Assembly (NCBI GenBank): GCA_949825025.1
Contig: OX463780.1
Span: 30,532,118-30,596,117, forward strand
DNA length: 64,000 nucleotides
DNA from: Siphlonurus alternatus
Taxonomy: Eukaryota > Arthropoda > Insecta > Ephemeroptera > Siphlonuridae
Direction of reading: 5' to 3'
Part shown: positions 13,153 through 25,110 of the stretch, piece by piece
Layout of the letters: every line of letters starts with the position of its first letter
How positions within the stretch are numbered: position 1 is the first letter of the stretch
The notes under the pieces: model-generated
What the model saw: the letters and a program-made list of their open reading frames with translations, nothing else
The model's database searches: none
Told to the model about the DNA's origin: nothing
Translations under genes and position numbers: made by a program

Positions 13153-13860
13153 TATAGTAAGTTGGCAAGTCAATGAGCGCGAAATTTAAAATTCGAAATT
13201 GATTTTTTTTAAAAAAAAAAGAACCAAAATATTATGAAAAAAGTTGTATGATTCAATTTTTGCAAAGAATAAGTTGGAGAGAAATCATATTCTAAAAAAT
13301 GGTGTTTGTGCTACCTGATTCAACATTCGTGACGTCATCAACTTGCATTGATGAATCATGTATGTCACATACGTAAAGAAATCAAGTGTATTGGGACTCT
13401 AATTGATTATTAATTTTACTAACTAGTACAGGAATAAACTTTTGTAATATTAAAATTTAAGTATATAAAGAACTAAGAAAAATCTTCAATAGACAAATTA
13501 AAATTCTTACAAGGTTGATAATATGCAATTTAAAATGAATTATTTGATTAAATATTATACATAAAATAATAAAAAAAAGAGGCAAAAAAAAAAAAAAAAG
13601 GAATAAATACCACTGTGAAAAGATGTAACCATTAAATAAGATTAAATCTAGAATGATTTTTGTATGCAAATATCAAAGGAACCACGTGAACCACGTATAT
13701 TTATATCCAATGGATATATATATATTTTTTTTGCAAAAGTTTTTTTAAATGCTATTTCTCTTCTTTTTTTTCTCTCTCTCCTCCTCCTTCCCCCTTTCCC
13801 TGATGAAATTCGCCCCCTTTTTCTGTACTCACGAAAAAAGGAAGTCATTTTTTACTGTGC
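13153..13860. other. AT-rich non-coding with a CRE palindrome
   Basis: Contains TGACGTCA at 13330-13337, an A run near 13584-13600 and a pyrimidine-rich stretch at 13760-13800. The frames open on both strands at 13648-13864 overlay the same low-complexity tract and are not believable genes. Confidence 0.5.
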
Positions 13861-13945
13861 ATAGCAGCAACATCAACGGGCAGGGCGAATGAACGGCAGG
13901 GGTAGGAGGGCTGGCGGGTGGGCACATCACGTTGCCCTAACTCTG
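13861..13945. promoter_or_regulatory. Short GC-rich island
   Basis: About 85 bp of G-rich sequence (GGCAGGGGTAGGAGGGCTGGCGGGTGG-type composition) in an AT-rich setting. Possible regulatory element; nothing decisive. Confidence 0.2.
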
Positions 13946-14057
13946 TAATTTTATTTCTCATTCCCCACAGAAATGTATAAGCTTATATTTTATGGCAAAA
14001 GAACTTTTTTTTTCTCTATACTCACACCCAGTAAAAATCCCACACTCAACTTTAAAC

Positions 14058-14060
<3 letters not shown>

Positions 14061-14117
<57 letters not shown>
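14061..14117. repeat. (TA)n microsatellite, about 57 bp
   Basis: Uninterrupted TA dinucleotides. Confidence 0.98.
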
Positions 14118-14120
<3 letters not shown>

Positions 14121-14319
14121 CTATAGTATAGAGGCTTAACTATTATCCATATATCTTTTACATCCATTTATTTTAACACTAGTAGAAGGTTTCTGTCAAA
14201 AAACTTTAAGAAATTTTTATCAAAAAAATAAAAATTTAAAAGGGGTGAAAAATAAAATATATATATTTTTTAAATGCTAATTAATTTTTTTTATAAAAAA
14301 AAATATTTTCGTGTCTATA

Positions 14320-15080
14320 TTTTGATTTGTAGGAGGTGTCAGGTTGGAAAAAAAGGAAGGCTGTGTCACGTGCAAAATTCAATGGTAGAGAGAAAGGTTT
14401 TGATATGTAAAAATGAGAAGTAGTGGGGGAAGATTTTTTTGAAAGTGAGGATAAAAGAGAGCAAGATCTGTTTGGCTGGACCAAAAACACAAGCTCCTCC
14501 CATTTTATCATACAACTAACCTATCTGAGAGCTTCTATATGCTTTTAAGCCCAACCTACTTTTATCGATTAATCTTTATATACACTTAACATTTATATAT
14601 GTATATCGTATACTTAAGAGCATGCGAACTCTTTTTTTATAATGGCTTCCACCCAACGAAAAAATCTCCTCAACTTTAAAACCCCTCCTTCTTTTTTTCA
14701 CCCCTCTCTTCCTCCCTTCCACCCCCTCCCCCACTTTCGCTGTTTTTTTCCTCTTATATATTCTTATATGAGATTTTCTGATGGGAATTTCTGTATGCAT
14801 ATATTCCCCCTTTCTTTTTACCATCTATTTTCCTATACTTTCACAAGTACATTATACAATTTTGCTTGCTATCTTGCATTACAGGTATAACTTATCTTGA
14901 GCGAATAAAAACCACAAAAACTCCCCTTATTTTTATATTCTTTTTTTTTTAACCCTTACTTTATTTTCATCCCTTACAACTTTAGCATAAAGAATATTAT
15001 GCAATGGAAGCACGTTTTTGCAAAAACCTGCTTATATGGACCCTTCCTTTCTTCCCCCCCTCCCGTACCAACTCTTACCG
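14320..15080. other. Strand-asymmetric purine/pyrimidine-rich region
   Basis: The first part (14320-14510) is purine-rich on the plus strand with CACGTG near 14368. The second (14650-14830) is strongly pyrimidine-rich with CCCTCCC/CCCCCTCCCCC blocks. Open frames lie on both strands here and follow the skew, so I do not call genes. CT-rich tracts of this sort are common in core promoters and 5' UTRs. Confidence 0.3.
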
Positions 15081-15444
15081 TTTAACTATATATCATCTAC
15101 GTACTGCATATTGTAGATTCTAAGCACATACTGGACAATAGTGCAATTAAAGTTTGGCAACGAACATTTTATCAATGCATTCCATGACATCAAAAATTTT
15201 GATTTTAAAGTGAAAAATTAATCAAAATCTTTAATTATGCATTCATTTAAAAATTGCTTGGTATTAATTTATTCCCTTGTTTTATTTATTTTTGTAAATT
15301 TCATTATATATAAAACTGATAAAATACAATATAAATTTGTTTAAATGTAACCACTTGTATACACATGTGGTTCTGCCAAAGAATTGCATTTGTATTTAAC
15401 ACGTGGGATACAATAATAATAAAAAAATAGCTTCATAAATTTCA

Positions 15445-15545
15445 ATTCTCGCGGGAGAGTATGCGCATGCGTGATCATATTTCCGTGTAAGCTATAAAAC
15501 ATCAATGAAAATGCCAATCGAGGCTTAAATGCTGCTGCTGGAGTC
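15445..15545 (+). promoter_or_regulatory. Promoter-like segment: NRF1 site, CGCG element, TATA
   Basis: TCTCGCGGGAGA-type CGCG palindrome at about 15448-15459 is followed at once by TGCGCATGCG (15462-15471), the perfect NRF1 consensus palindrome, and then by CTATAAAA at about 15490. This pairing is known from animal housekeeping promoters. If TATA is used, transcription would start near 15520 on the plus strand. No ORF or convincing first exon follows, though GTAAG-type sites occur near 15708 and 15724. Confidence 0.4.
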
Positions 15546-15559
15546 TATTTACATTTCAA

Positions 15560-16740
15560 ATCATAAACAATCGTATATTATTCTATTGAAACAGCTGATC
15601 CGATTTTAAATTCAATATTTTGAAATAACTTTCAGCTTTTTTATTATTAATTTTAAACGAATAAGAATATTTAATTATATTAATCTGAAAACCATAACTA
15701 TCCTACAAGTAAGATATGTGGTCAAGTAAGTGTCCATGTGTTGTAATTAAAATAATCTTATCAAATTATCAATTTTTTATGATAAATAAATAAAAATAGT
15801 AATAATTATATAGAATCACTTGCAATTAATTACAGGCATAAGGAATCTTATTTATATTCATGCATGCCTTGTGTAAAATTTGTTGCATATAATAATGTAA
15901 AGGATTAGTATGCCCATTAAAAAAAAAACGATTTAATAAAAACACGAAGGGAATTATAAACGTAATATATTTGAGCATAAGAAAAATTAAAGTAATATAT
16001 TATAGTTAAAACTTTTTAATAGTAAAAAAAAAAATTATATGGTAATTGCATTAATAAATATAAATTAAAAGCATTATTAGTAATTTAAATAAGAATAATT
16101 AGAATTAATACTTAAAAAAAACATAATATTTTATATATAACAATTTTCTTTGTAAATAAAAACAAAGTAAAAAAAAATGAAAAAATATATTATAAAATAA
16201 ATAATAAAAAAAAAATCTTTTACATTAATATGAACCTCTAATTTATTCCTGAAAGAATTTTACCGTGAATTAAAGTACATGCCTGAGTTAGAATCCTAGA
16301 GGACTCATTTATAAAGTTTTAAAATATTTCGCGCATTAATTTCCTCATTTTTTTCCCTCTGTAGTGAAGCTTAGGGATGGGAGACTCTAGAGATACTACG
16401 TGGTTAGTACAGTTACGCGCAAACAAACAAGAAACTTTATTGTGAATATGGAATCATAACTTTTATATGGAACCAAGTTATTAAATAGAAAGAGACTACC
16501 TTTTTTTATCATAACGGAATCTTATCTTTAGTTGAATAAAATTTTCAGTTTTTTAACCAATTATAAGATTATTTTTAATGACAAAGTTCAAATATTTAAA
16601 ATATTAACAATGTAAAAGAATGGTTTAAATAAAAATTTATAATTATATGTTTGATTTTGCAATTTAAAGTTGATTAATTATGAAAGTAAATAAAAGTTCT
16701 AAGTCACAAACATATGGTCATATATTTTATAACTAAAAAA
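15560..16740. other. AT-rich desert
   Basis: Poly-A/TA-rich sequence. No gene, island or repeat seen. Confidence 0.6.
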
Positions 16741-16779
16741 AAAAAGTCTTAATATATAATATAAAAGTTTGTGTGTATA

Positions 16780-17110
16780 AAGGTATACATTGCATCATGA
16801 TGAGAGAGAAGAAAACGTTGCTTTAGTAAACAGGCTTGACGAGTTAGTATATGGACCAGTGCGAATATACATATATGAGAAGAGGGATGCTGTGGTACAT
16901 AGGGAGATGAGATGAATCTTCTTGGTGTGTACCTACGGGACGTAGAAGAGATGCTGTGGTCCTGTGTACTCATGAGAAGAGGATTTTCGCATGTTGTAGA
17001 GAAGGGTTGGTAAAGAGATGGAAAGGGTTAGAGGGGGGGGAAGAGTAAAGTAAAAAAAAAGGAAGAGAGTTGAGAGACCCTAGTGGGCATGCCAACGGCC
17101 GGCTTAGATA
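16780..17110. promoter_or_regulatory. Purine-rich island
   Basis: GA-rich on the plus strand (GAGAGAGAAG, GAGAAGAGGG, a G run at 17032-17040), with a GGCCGGC block at 17097. The minus-strand frame at 16749-16973 follows the skew and is not recognised. GAGA-rich DNA of this type can bind GAGA factor in insects; that is inference. Confidence 0.25.
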
Positions 17111-17114
17111 TAAA

Positions 17115-18000
17115 TATAAGGGCTAGAACTGGGAAATAAGAAGGATTAAGTACAAACAAATGCTTACAGCGGAAAGAGAGAAATTTGAAGCAGTAGTAGA
17201 GATAGAAATTTATTTTATATTTATATATAGTAAAAAGGAGAAGATTTATATAAGTTTTTTTTTCTGTATCATTAAGCAGGATGCAAAGCTTATAGTTATT
17301 AACTAGGAAATATAAAATATTTAAATTCATATTAAATTCTATATTCAATTTTATGTATACATAAAAGGTATCTGTTTTTATATGATTAAATGGTTAATGA
17401 ATTATATGCTATATATGAAAACATTTTTATTTAATAAATTAATACATTTTTATTTTATTTTCAAATGCACATTTTATCATAACTGGCATGTGATGTTAAT
17501 AAACATAAATACGAGCAAGAATTTTTGGTAACATTTTTCTTATTAAACAAATTCTACTTAAGATATTTAAATGAAAAATATTTAATTATTATAGGATTTT
17601 ACTTGTAGATTATTGTTACTCTACCAACTCATAAGTGAAAAAAAAAGGGGGATTAAATATTTTTTAGAGATGCTACATTTTTATATATATTTCTTTTTTT
17701 TTTAATGTGCATATTGTATACTTAGTATGCAACAAAGTCCCTTGAAAATTTAGACCCATTAAAAATTTTACTTTTCTAAAAATTGGTGATATTTACATAT
17801 TTACTATAGTTAAGGATTGCAAACTAAATTACCCTTTTGAGAATTTAAAAAAATAAAATGAGAAAGAATAATAATAAAAAAATATTTAATTTTATATATA
17901 TGAGAAGGGTTGAAGAATAATATGATGAGAATTTTTGTAAAATATATGATGATTACCATAAAGATAAAATATATATAACAAAAAATAATATGGAAATTGA
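17115..18000. other. AT-rich non-coding sequence
   Basis: No feature supported. Confidence 0.55.
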
Positions 18001-18061
18001 GATAATGTTGAGATAGTAGTGGTCTCTACAGGTAAAAAGAAATTAGACGTTGGAGTAAAAG

Positions 18062-18253
18062 TTATGGTCGTGGTTTTCCTAAAGGGATATTGCCAGCAAT
18101 ATTTCGTTTGCTTGAGAGGGCGTAGAAAAGAGGGTTGCTTAAATCCAGGGGGAAACGAATATAAACTACCCATATAACATTGGAAGCAAACGGAGCCCAG
18201 AGATGATTGCGATCTCTGAGATATTTACTCGCCCTATAGTATTTCCTCAACAT
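18062..18253 (-). pseudogene. Possible seven-TM receptor fragment (NPxxY-like), doubtful
   Basis: The minus-strand frame encodes about 63 residues with a hydrophobic stretch (SNVIWVVYIRFPLDL) followed directly by SNPLFYALSSKRN and a basic tail ending in TAA. A hydrophobic helix, then NPxxY, then a short basic segment, is the layout of TM7 and helix 8 in rhodopsin-family receptors. I find no TM1-TM6 nearby, and an overlapping minus frame (17892-18173) is also open. It could be a last exon, a receptor relic, or coincidence. Confidence 0.15.
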
Positions 18254-18259
18254 ATGAAA

Positions 18260-18835
18260 GAGAGAGAATTTTTAACTTCAAAGACTAATAAAAATATATA
18301 AATCAAACATTAATTTAAAATATAAAGATAAAGTAATTTTTTTGGTTGTAAAATAAATATATGAGGGTATTATATAGTTTAATTTACGAAAAAAAAATAT
18401 AAATTCATTTAAAGGCTTACAATATAATTAAGTTATTATACGTGTTATAACAAACCAGTATTGACTTGAATAATATACTATATTACATGAAAAAATGCAT
18501 TGTTTGACATAAAATATCTAGTAACTAGTGACAAAATATAAGATTCCTTCATATTATAATATTTTATAATTTTAAAATTTTTATGTTTCTTTTACAGGTA
18601 TTGCAATACTAAAATATTGTAAACATGCATTTTGTACCTTACGGTACTATATGTGCAATAAATAAATACAAATACAAATAAATACAATAAATAATTTAAC
18701 AAAAATTTAATTACAAATATTAAATAAAAGTATAAACTATGATAAAAGAGTGTATCTTTATATTTTTTATTTTCAGTATAAAATCTTATTGGCTGGGAGT
18801 TATTATAAAATTAAGCAACCCCTAAGATTGATGAT
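18260..18835. other. AT-rich non-coding sequence
   Basis: Nothing supported beyond A/T-rich sequence and short AAATACAAATAAATACAA-like repeats near 18660-18690. Confidence 0.55.
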
Positions 18836-18839
18836 TTGC

Positions 18840-18950
18840 TTCTGTATAGTGAGAGAGAGAGAGTGAGGTTTCGTGTTGCGGTCTCGCCTTGCTGGACAAG
18901 TTGTCACATGTTATATTTGTCACCCAAGTCCAGCCGGGATAAATTCTATA
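18840..18950. promoter_or_regulatory. GC-richer island with GAGAGAGAGAG tract
   Basis: A short GA tract at 18850-18862 precedes about 80 bp of balanced composition (GCGGTCTCGCC, CCAGCCGGGA). Possible cis-element. Confidence 0.2.
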
Positions 18951-19070
18951 CCTTAATTAATTTCATGAGGAAATCTAATTCAAACGAAACTCTATTAGTC
19001 ATTTACTTTTTTTACTGAAAATATAAAATAAAGATAAACTTCATTTAAATTTAAAATAAAACTTTCCAAA

Positions 19071-19072
<2 letters not shown>

Positions 19073-19134
<62 letters not shown>
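19073..19134. repeat. (TA)n microsatellite, about 60 bp
   Basis: Uninterrupted TA dinucleotides. Confidence 0.98.
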
Positions 19135-19137
<3 letters not shown>

Positions 19138-19139
19138 TA

Positions 19140-19535
19140 AAAATTAAATTATGTATTTTATTATGCAATTATATAAATAATAAAATAATATAAAAAGCAT
19201 TAAGTAAATACGTGATTAAAATTAATAAAAAGAATGTATTTTTAATTGATACAAAAATAAACAATAAAAAACACGTGGTGTCTGACATCATCGTATATAT
19301 ACCATGTGACAATATTTATAAACAGAACAAACACACGTTTTCATCGTATTAAAAAATATGAATGAATCAAATCGTTAATACTTCCACTCTTTCTATTACT
19401 CTGTATTTTTTATCAATATTTTTGATACTTCATTATATTTTGGTGGTTACTATATTTTAGCGTAAAGTAGTTTATATTTTTATATTCCATCGAAGTGAGG
19501 TAAACTCATTGACAAGTTACACTTTTTTTTTTATT
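19140..19535. other. AT-rich non-coding sequence
   Basis: Contains two CACGTG/ACGTG-like sites near 19272 and 19335; otherwise nothing. Confidence 0.5.
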
Positions 19536-19539
19536 TGTT

Positions 19540-19745
19540 TTTACATCGACGTCAGCGCTTTAGCTTGCCTCTGGGAAACTCTAACACTACACATAGTGAG
19601 AGAGGAGGGAGACACATGCAAGCAAGCGCTAACTTTCCCCCTCCTTTCTATCAGATTTTTTTCCCATCGAATGCACAGATTTGCTGATGTTGGTGCTATT
19701 AGCGAGTTTTAAATACCTTCACTCTTCTCTCTTCCTCTCGCCTTC
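19540..19745. promoter_or_regulatory. GC-richer island
   Basis: Balanced-composition stretch with GACGTCAGCGC near 19549, GAGAGAGGAGGGAG near 19592, AAGCAAGCGCT near 19619 and a CT-rich 3' end. ACTACA-CATAGTGAGAGAGG near 19586 resembles ACTACA-TACAGTGAGATGAG near 3324. Possible regulatory element. Confidence 0.25.
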
Positions 19746-19749
19746 ATCA

Positions 19750-20670
19750 CACAATTTTCTCTGTTCAATTTTTATATTTAATCTCTGTCTTTTTTGCAAT
19801 ATTTCATTGCCACAAACGATTAAATAAACGCTTTTTTATTTTTTTTTATTTGTACGGGATATTCTCTAAATAGGTATTATGTTTTTTTTTTATATATTTT
19901 TCATGAACTTTTCATTATCATATATACTTCAATTTTTGGTATAGAATTTAATTCATGTTAATTTTGAAAAGCAGATTTTTCACTTATACAATAGATTCAG
20001 AGTTTATGAATTTAAAATCTCATAATGATAAGAATAGTATCAATATAATATAACAAGTAAAAAATGTTTAAAAAAAAAAGGAAACAATTTATGCTTAATT
20101 TAAAAGAAATTAATTTTCTTACTCAATTTTAAAATATGAGTTTAATTCTTATGTTCCTTCTATATACTTTGTTTATATTTCTTCGTAATTTTTTTTTAAT
20201 TATTAAAAGAAAAAAGTTTATTTTGTCAGCAAAAATTATATAATAATGGACCAATTTATAAAATTTGCAAACGTTGTTAAAGAAAATTTGTAATTTTATA
20301 AAAGTTAATTAAAAAACTTATTTAATAAAGTCCATAAAATATATTTTATGAAAGCTATTAAATAAAAATCTTCTTCAAATATTTAAAGGTTGTAAAAGAG
20401 TGAATTTCAATTTTATTTTTTTCGATTAACATTTTTTTCTTAGTTATCATTTAAATATTACGTGAAATATTATTAATCACTTTTTTATGGTTGTTTAAAG
20501 AGACGAATGCTTTTTTTTTTTCGTTCTAATCAAAGTTAAATTGTGTAAAGAAACATACTTTTTCATTACTCATTGTTACGTACTTTTTGCTGCATTTTAT
20601 TTTTTATACGCGTGTTTATCTAGAAAAAAGTATTTTGTCATGTGAAAAATAATGGTTTCTCTCTGTCTAA
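19750..20670. other. AT-rich desert
   Basis: Poly-T and A/T-rich; nothing supported. Confidence 0.6.
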
Positions 20671-20679
20671 TGAATAATG

Positions 20680-20800
20680 TCCTGCCTGCTCCTCACATAA
20701 GCCGCCGCCACTGTTGGTGCCCGCTGCCTCGTTCCGCCTAAGACAACCGCAACCTGCAAAGCGCAACATCTGACGCCAAGATAACATTTCATATCACGGT
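20680..20800. promoter_or_regulatory. GC-rich island
   Basis: About 110 bp with GCCGCCGCC near 20701 and GCCCGCTGCC near 20718, abruptly GC-richer than its flanks. Candidate cis-element. Confidence 0.25.
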
Positions 20801-21019
20801 AGAATCAAAAAATAAATTTTCTTAATTTCAATGAAAATGCACAGACCATATTGTTAAGAACTATAGATCACTATTGCAATAATAAACTCTACGAATGCCA
20901 TGCCCTATCGGCTCAAACTTTCTGCTATCCAACATATTAGAGCAATTTTAATTTTACTTTGTTCCTATAATTATTTGGACAGGGAGTTCATGTATATGCA
21001 ATTTACGAGAAATTTATTA

Positions 21020-21160
21020 AAAAAAAAAATAATCAGATTTCTTAGTTAGCGTACTTAGTATTATTCAGTTAGGCTGAATGTAATCATGATTAGTAAAAAA
21101 ACTCCTTGATATTTATTTTTTTTACTTGATGTTATTTTTAAATCGTGGTCATGATATTAT
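21020..21160 (+). repeat. Diverged dispersed repeat, copy 2
   Basis: Gapped resemblance to 4575-4665 through the ordered blocks TTAGGCTGAA, CATGATTAGTAAAA and TTTTAAATCGTGGTCAT. Confidence 0.3.
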
Positions 21161-21169
21161 CTTTCTTTA

Positions 21170-21525
21170 ATACTAAAAATTTTCGAATATTCAAATAAAT
21201 TATGTTTATATATTATACAGTATAGCATACATAGAATTATTAATTGTTTATATTATAAATGTAAAATTTAATAGTTAATTTTTATATCTAAGAGAAAAAA
21301 TAGTGTAGTAGGTGAATAGATACTGTATATTGTTTTTTTTTTTAAATTTTACAACCATTTTTAATTTAACCTTAGGCGCTCATGTTTATGCTTCTATTAT
21401 CAACCTATCCGAAAGATTATTAAAAAATCATTTAATTAAATAATTTAGTCTTTCTGAAATAATAATTCGATTTACTAAAAATGTGAAAGTTGTATTCACG
21501 CCCATTTTGCTACAACAATCTGATT
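21170..21525. other. AT-rich non-coding sequence
   Basis: Nothing supported. Confidence 0.55.
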
Positions 21526-21529
21526 TGAC

Positions 21530-21800
21530 GTAATCTCGAGTTGGCATCCTCGTTCCTCCCTACCTTACATATGGAGCCACCTTTGATGTACCGGGTGTCT
21601 GACAGTGCCTAGCAACGAACAACACCGCCAAGTAAAAAGCCGCGGCACCACCACACCGCCTCCAGCCCTGCCTGCCTCCATATTATACTCTCTTTTTATT
21701 TTACACCAGAAAGCAGAGACAAAAGAGGAAAAAAACTTTTTTTGTGTTTATTTCAGAGATAAATCCGTAAGAGTACCCCTTAAGCCTTTTTTGTTACCCC
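21530..21800. promoter_or_regulatory. GC-richer island with a plus-strand open frame
   Basis: Composition is balanced from 21530 to about 21700. A plus frame (21605-21820, 71 codons) reads through it with a proline-rich stretch, but it is not recognised and runs on into AT-rich DNA. A minus-strand or non-coding role is equally possible. Confidence 0.2.
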
Positions 21801-21859
21801 TATATACAAGAATGTTATAGCAGTAGAAGCATACTGTACTCACACCTTAATACTGAATA

Positions 21860-22620
21860 TGTCGCTAGACTGCTTGGTGTACGATTTCTATACGTTTCTG
21901 ACTGCTTATATTGCAAAGGGAGATTTTTGTTTAGATATAATATATATACAGAAATATATCACCCACGAGTTTCTACTATATAAAAAAAACTCCTTTTTTT
22001 TTTCAAGCCTTGTATTATATACGTTAAAAATCCTTTTGGTGTGGCAACCTTTTGCGTATTAAATACCAAAGTATTGTGTGTGAAAATTCCATTTATTCTC
22101 AAGTAAGTGGGTTTAAATTTATAAATAAAGTATTATATATATGTATTGTTAAAACAAAAAATTAATACATTTTTTTTAGATAAAATTATTTTTTATGATT
22201 ACAAAATTTTGCTTTTAAAAGTTTTATATAAACTTGCATAATTTATTATTATATAAAACTTTATAGTAATGTTGTATATTATATAGGTAGGAAATTGAAA
22301 AATTTGTAAATGGACTAAAAGAAAAATATCCATATGTAATATTAAATATATCCTCACACTTTTATGTATTATAATGGAAATTTGGTTAGATATGTCAATA
22401 TCCTGTATATTTTTAATATAAAAAATTTATATAAAATACTAATTTAGACATTGACAATGCCATTGATATACTTTTTTTTTTAAATAAAATTATAAAACAA
22501 TATAAAGCAATGATGAAAAAGTTCTCATCTCACTTTATATATATATATATATTTTCCTTTCTTTTTCTCTCTATAATTAAGTACTATATTCCATTAATTC
22601 GGTTCATGTGTTAGTCACAT
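21860..22620. other. AT-rich non-coding sequence
   Basis: No feature supported. A short (TA)n tract is at 22539-22552. Confidence 0.55.
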
Positions 22621-22639
22621 AAAATATTGAACACTTTAA

Positions 22640-22870
22640 GCCTCTACATTTGGCAAGTGCAATGCGGTAGGAGGAGATCCAGTGAGGAGTCTACTGCTAA
22701 CGCTTTCCCTAGCATTACCTCAAGCCCCCCCCCCCCCCCCTCACATCCCTCTGAAATGCCCGCAAGCCTCCTCACATCGACACTAACTGTACAGTCGGTG
22801 CAATTTTTATGGCTCCACTTATCAAAGACCGAGGCAATTTCAGAGCAAAGTGAAATTCTCTAGCACTCTC
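22640..22870. promoter_or_regulatory. GC-richer island with C16 run
   Basis: Balanced DNA with a run of about 16 C ending near 22741. A 78-codon plus frame covers it, but the C run would be prone to frame slippage and the product is not recognised. Immediately downstream is a 28-bp A run. Confidence 0.25.
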
Positions 22871-22875
22871 ATTGC

Positions 22876-22903
22876 AAAAAAAAAAAAAAAAAAAAAAAAA
22901 AAA
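22876..22903. repeat. Poly(A) run, 28 bp
   Basis: Uninterrupted A. No processed transcript could be recognised upstream of it. Confidence 0.95.
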
Positions 22904-23158
22904 CTTCCTTTCCATTCGTTTTTTACACTATTTCTTCCTAACGATTGCCACGATTGGCGATGTCATAAAAACGTATGACTATATAACGTTGTATATATGC
23001 ATAGTTGTTATTGAATTAACACTTTAGGATACTCGGAATGTTTATTTGGTAGCACTACAACTACAAATAACAAAGATTTTCAATGTTAAGGTATTCAAAC
23101 TTTACAATAGTATTGCTAAAACAAACTCACACATATATATATATTATATGAATAACAG

Positions 23159-23399
23159 CGACCATGGCTTAATAGCTGAAATTTCATCCAGCATATTACA
23201 TACAGGAAACTGTGGAAACCTGGTAGCTGGAAATCTGTGGAATTCTACCCTAAAGGTATAACTCCTGAATGCAGGACACATGTTCGAACCTTAGAAAAGT
23301 AGATCTTAGACGCGAATTTGAAAAACTTTCTTATGCGAGGCTGGCACGTAAATAATGTGCTACACAACTTGGTGTACAGATATTTAATTTCTTTGACAG
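23159..23399 (+). other. Candidate exon with CAG|GTAAGA donor
   Basis: A strong donor, TTTGACAG|GTAAGAAG, occurs at 23400. The best upstream acceptor is the AG at 23157-23158 (AATAACAG) after a TA-rich tract. No frame is open through the whole interval: one is open from 23159 to an in-frame TAA just after 23254, where CTAAAG|GTATAAC could be a weaker donor. Composition is gene-like from 23150 to 23530. Any product is unrecognised; a non-coding exon is possible. Confidence 0.2.
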
Positions 23400-23819
23400 G
23401 TAAGAAGAGCACCCGAGCTAGCTATACAAATGACTGCAAATTTATGAACTCTTTGATAAGCATTTGTAAAATTTGGGATGTTCAGAGGTGTTCTCTTGAA
23501 CAGAAAAACAATAAAATAAGAACTTTGAATTTTAAACGCATATATACTGATTTTTTTTCTAAAATATTCTTTTTGTCATTTCTGTGCTTATCAGAGTATA
23601 TAAATATATAGAAGTAAGCTATTATGTCATAAAGATGTCCAATTTTTTGACATTAGATGACTCAACTTCTCATTCAAATATATTAAATATAATACTTTGG
23701 TTTTAATTTTAAAAAAATAAAAAAGTTTTTTTCTGCCTTATAATAAATGAGGACGAGGATTAATTATGACGGATCACGTAAAGTAATCTAGCTAGGCGCG
23801 TATTTCAACAACGTTTGTC

Positions 23820-24074
23820 CAAGCTTTTTGCTTGCAGGCTTGCATGACTGTAGTTAGTATATGCTGGGAGAGAAGTGGGTTTGTCGCGGGGGGCTCATCG
23901 CTCATGGCGGGGGCAAGGTGTCTTGTGCCACGCCCGGGGGTGGTTGGGTGGTGGTGGTGGTGGGTTTTTTGGGGGTTGGGGGAAACTGAGAGGACGTGCC
24001 AAATTTCCTCGCGCAACCGCCTCACTTGGTAATGACACACGAGCAAGAGCAGCAGAGCCCGGTAGGCAGGAACA

Positions 24075-24142
<68 letters not shown>

Positions 24143-24180
24143 TCTACGGTTCACTCACATCACGCACAGACTCGCATTAT
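23820..24180. promoter_or_regulatory. GC-rich island ending in a (CT)n tract
   Basis: One of the most GC-rich parts of the window: CACGCCCGGGGG near 23930, then a GGTGGTGGTGGTGG run, then a 59-bp CT array. Frames are open on both strands, which is expected of low-stop GC-rich DNA. The island plus GA/CT tract looks like a promoter or GAGA-factor-type element. Confidence 0.35.
24078..24136. repeat. (CT)n microsatellite
   Basis: Uninterrupted CT dinucleotides, about 29 units. Confidence 0.98.
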
Positions 24181-24259
24181 TCTTCACGTAGTTGGCAACT
24201 CGTATACGTACTTTTATAGAATGGACTTCGAATCCCTTCACTTGCACAATTAAATTTAC

Positions 24260-24735
24260 ATCATACATATTTTTTTTTCTCTTTTTTTTTAATAATATTA
24301 TATAGTCTCTCGATCATATAATTTAGTTTTACATGATTATTTATCACTTTATTCTTGTATAGTTTCAAATATGATTGATAGATTTTATAATATTTGGTCC
24401 TAAAATACCTTTTTTTTAATAAAGTTATAACTTTTAACACCAGGAGAAACATGTAAAATTGTGGCAAGTATAATACAATTATGTTATCATTATATAAGTT
24501 TTATAACATTTGAGTGCTATGGTATAATGTTCTATCTTGACTTTCATCGTTTGTTGCGAGAAAATAATATCAAATTGTAGTTTATTAGTAACTTAAATTA
24601 AATAATTAAGTGCGATATGATAATCTACAATAATTTCGTTCATATATCCTGATATTGAAATTAAAAAAAAAAAAAACTAACTAGTATAAAATATAGAGAA
24701 ATAACAATTCACATTTGTGTGCCTAGTAACGAACT
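24260..24735. other. AT-rich non-coding sequence
   Basis: Nothing supported. Confidence 0.55.
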
Positions 24736-24736
24736 C

Positions 24737-24738
<2 letters not shown>

Positions 24739-24772
<34 letters not shown>
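24739..24772. repeat. Poly(T) run, about 34 bp
   Basis: Uninterrupted T. It could be the tail of a minus-strand retrocopy, but the adjoining sequence is not recognised. Confidence 0.95.
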
Positions 24773-24777
<5 letters not shown>

Positions 24778-24919
24778 ATATAATTTTTTTTTCATTAAAA
24801 ACAAAAGAGAATCCGTAGGGTGATAGTAAAAAAAATGTTGTAAGTGCATGCAGTGAATATAATAATGTAAGCTAGAGAGAAGAGACGAAAAATAGTAGTT
24901 AGGTAAATATCTGACATTT

Positions 24920-25110
24920 GCATCTTGATTTGTGGCATGCACGGGAAGCCCATCTCATTTCCGAGCCGTGGGATAATAAGTTCACGCAAGATTACGTCCA
25001 TTCTCCGGGCCAGCCATCACTGGACTACTGGACATAGAAAGCCACCAAGCGAGAAGCAAGCACAATTGTGAAATTCTACTACACTGCTTACGTGATATAC
25101 GAGAGAAAAA
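24920..25110. promoter_or_regulatory. GC-richer island
   Basis: Balanced composition with CCGAGCCGTGGG near 24961, TCTCCGGGCCAGCC near 25002 and a GAAGCAAGCAC stretch. No clear gene; candidate cis-element lying about 440 bp 3' of the exon-like segment at 25548-25632 in minus-strand terms. Confidence 0.25.

Noticed and set aside
13648..13864. Overlapping ORFs on both strands
   Set aside because: Pyrimidine/purine-skewed low-complexity DNA; K/R-rich on one strand and F/L-rich on the other.
23159..23310. tRNA or tRNA-derived SINE because of GTTCGAACC near 23283
   Set aside because: Only a box-B-like octamer is present; no box A at the right distance and no cloverleaf stems.
23875..24253. Frames of 85-120 codons with L-S or R-E repeats on both strands
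   Set aside because: They come from the (CT)n array and the GC-rich, stop-poor island; all frames are open together, which argues against coding.
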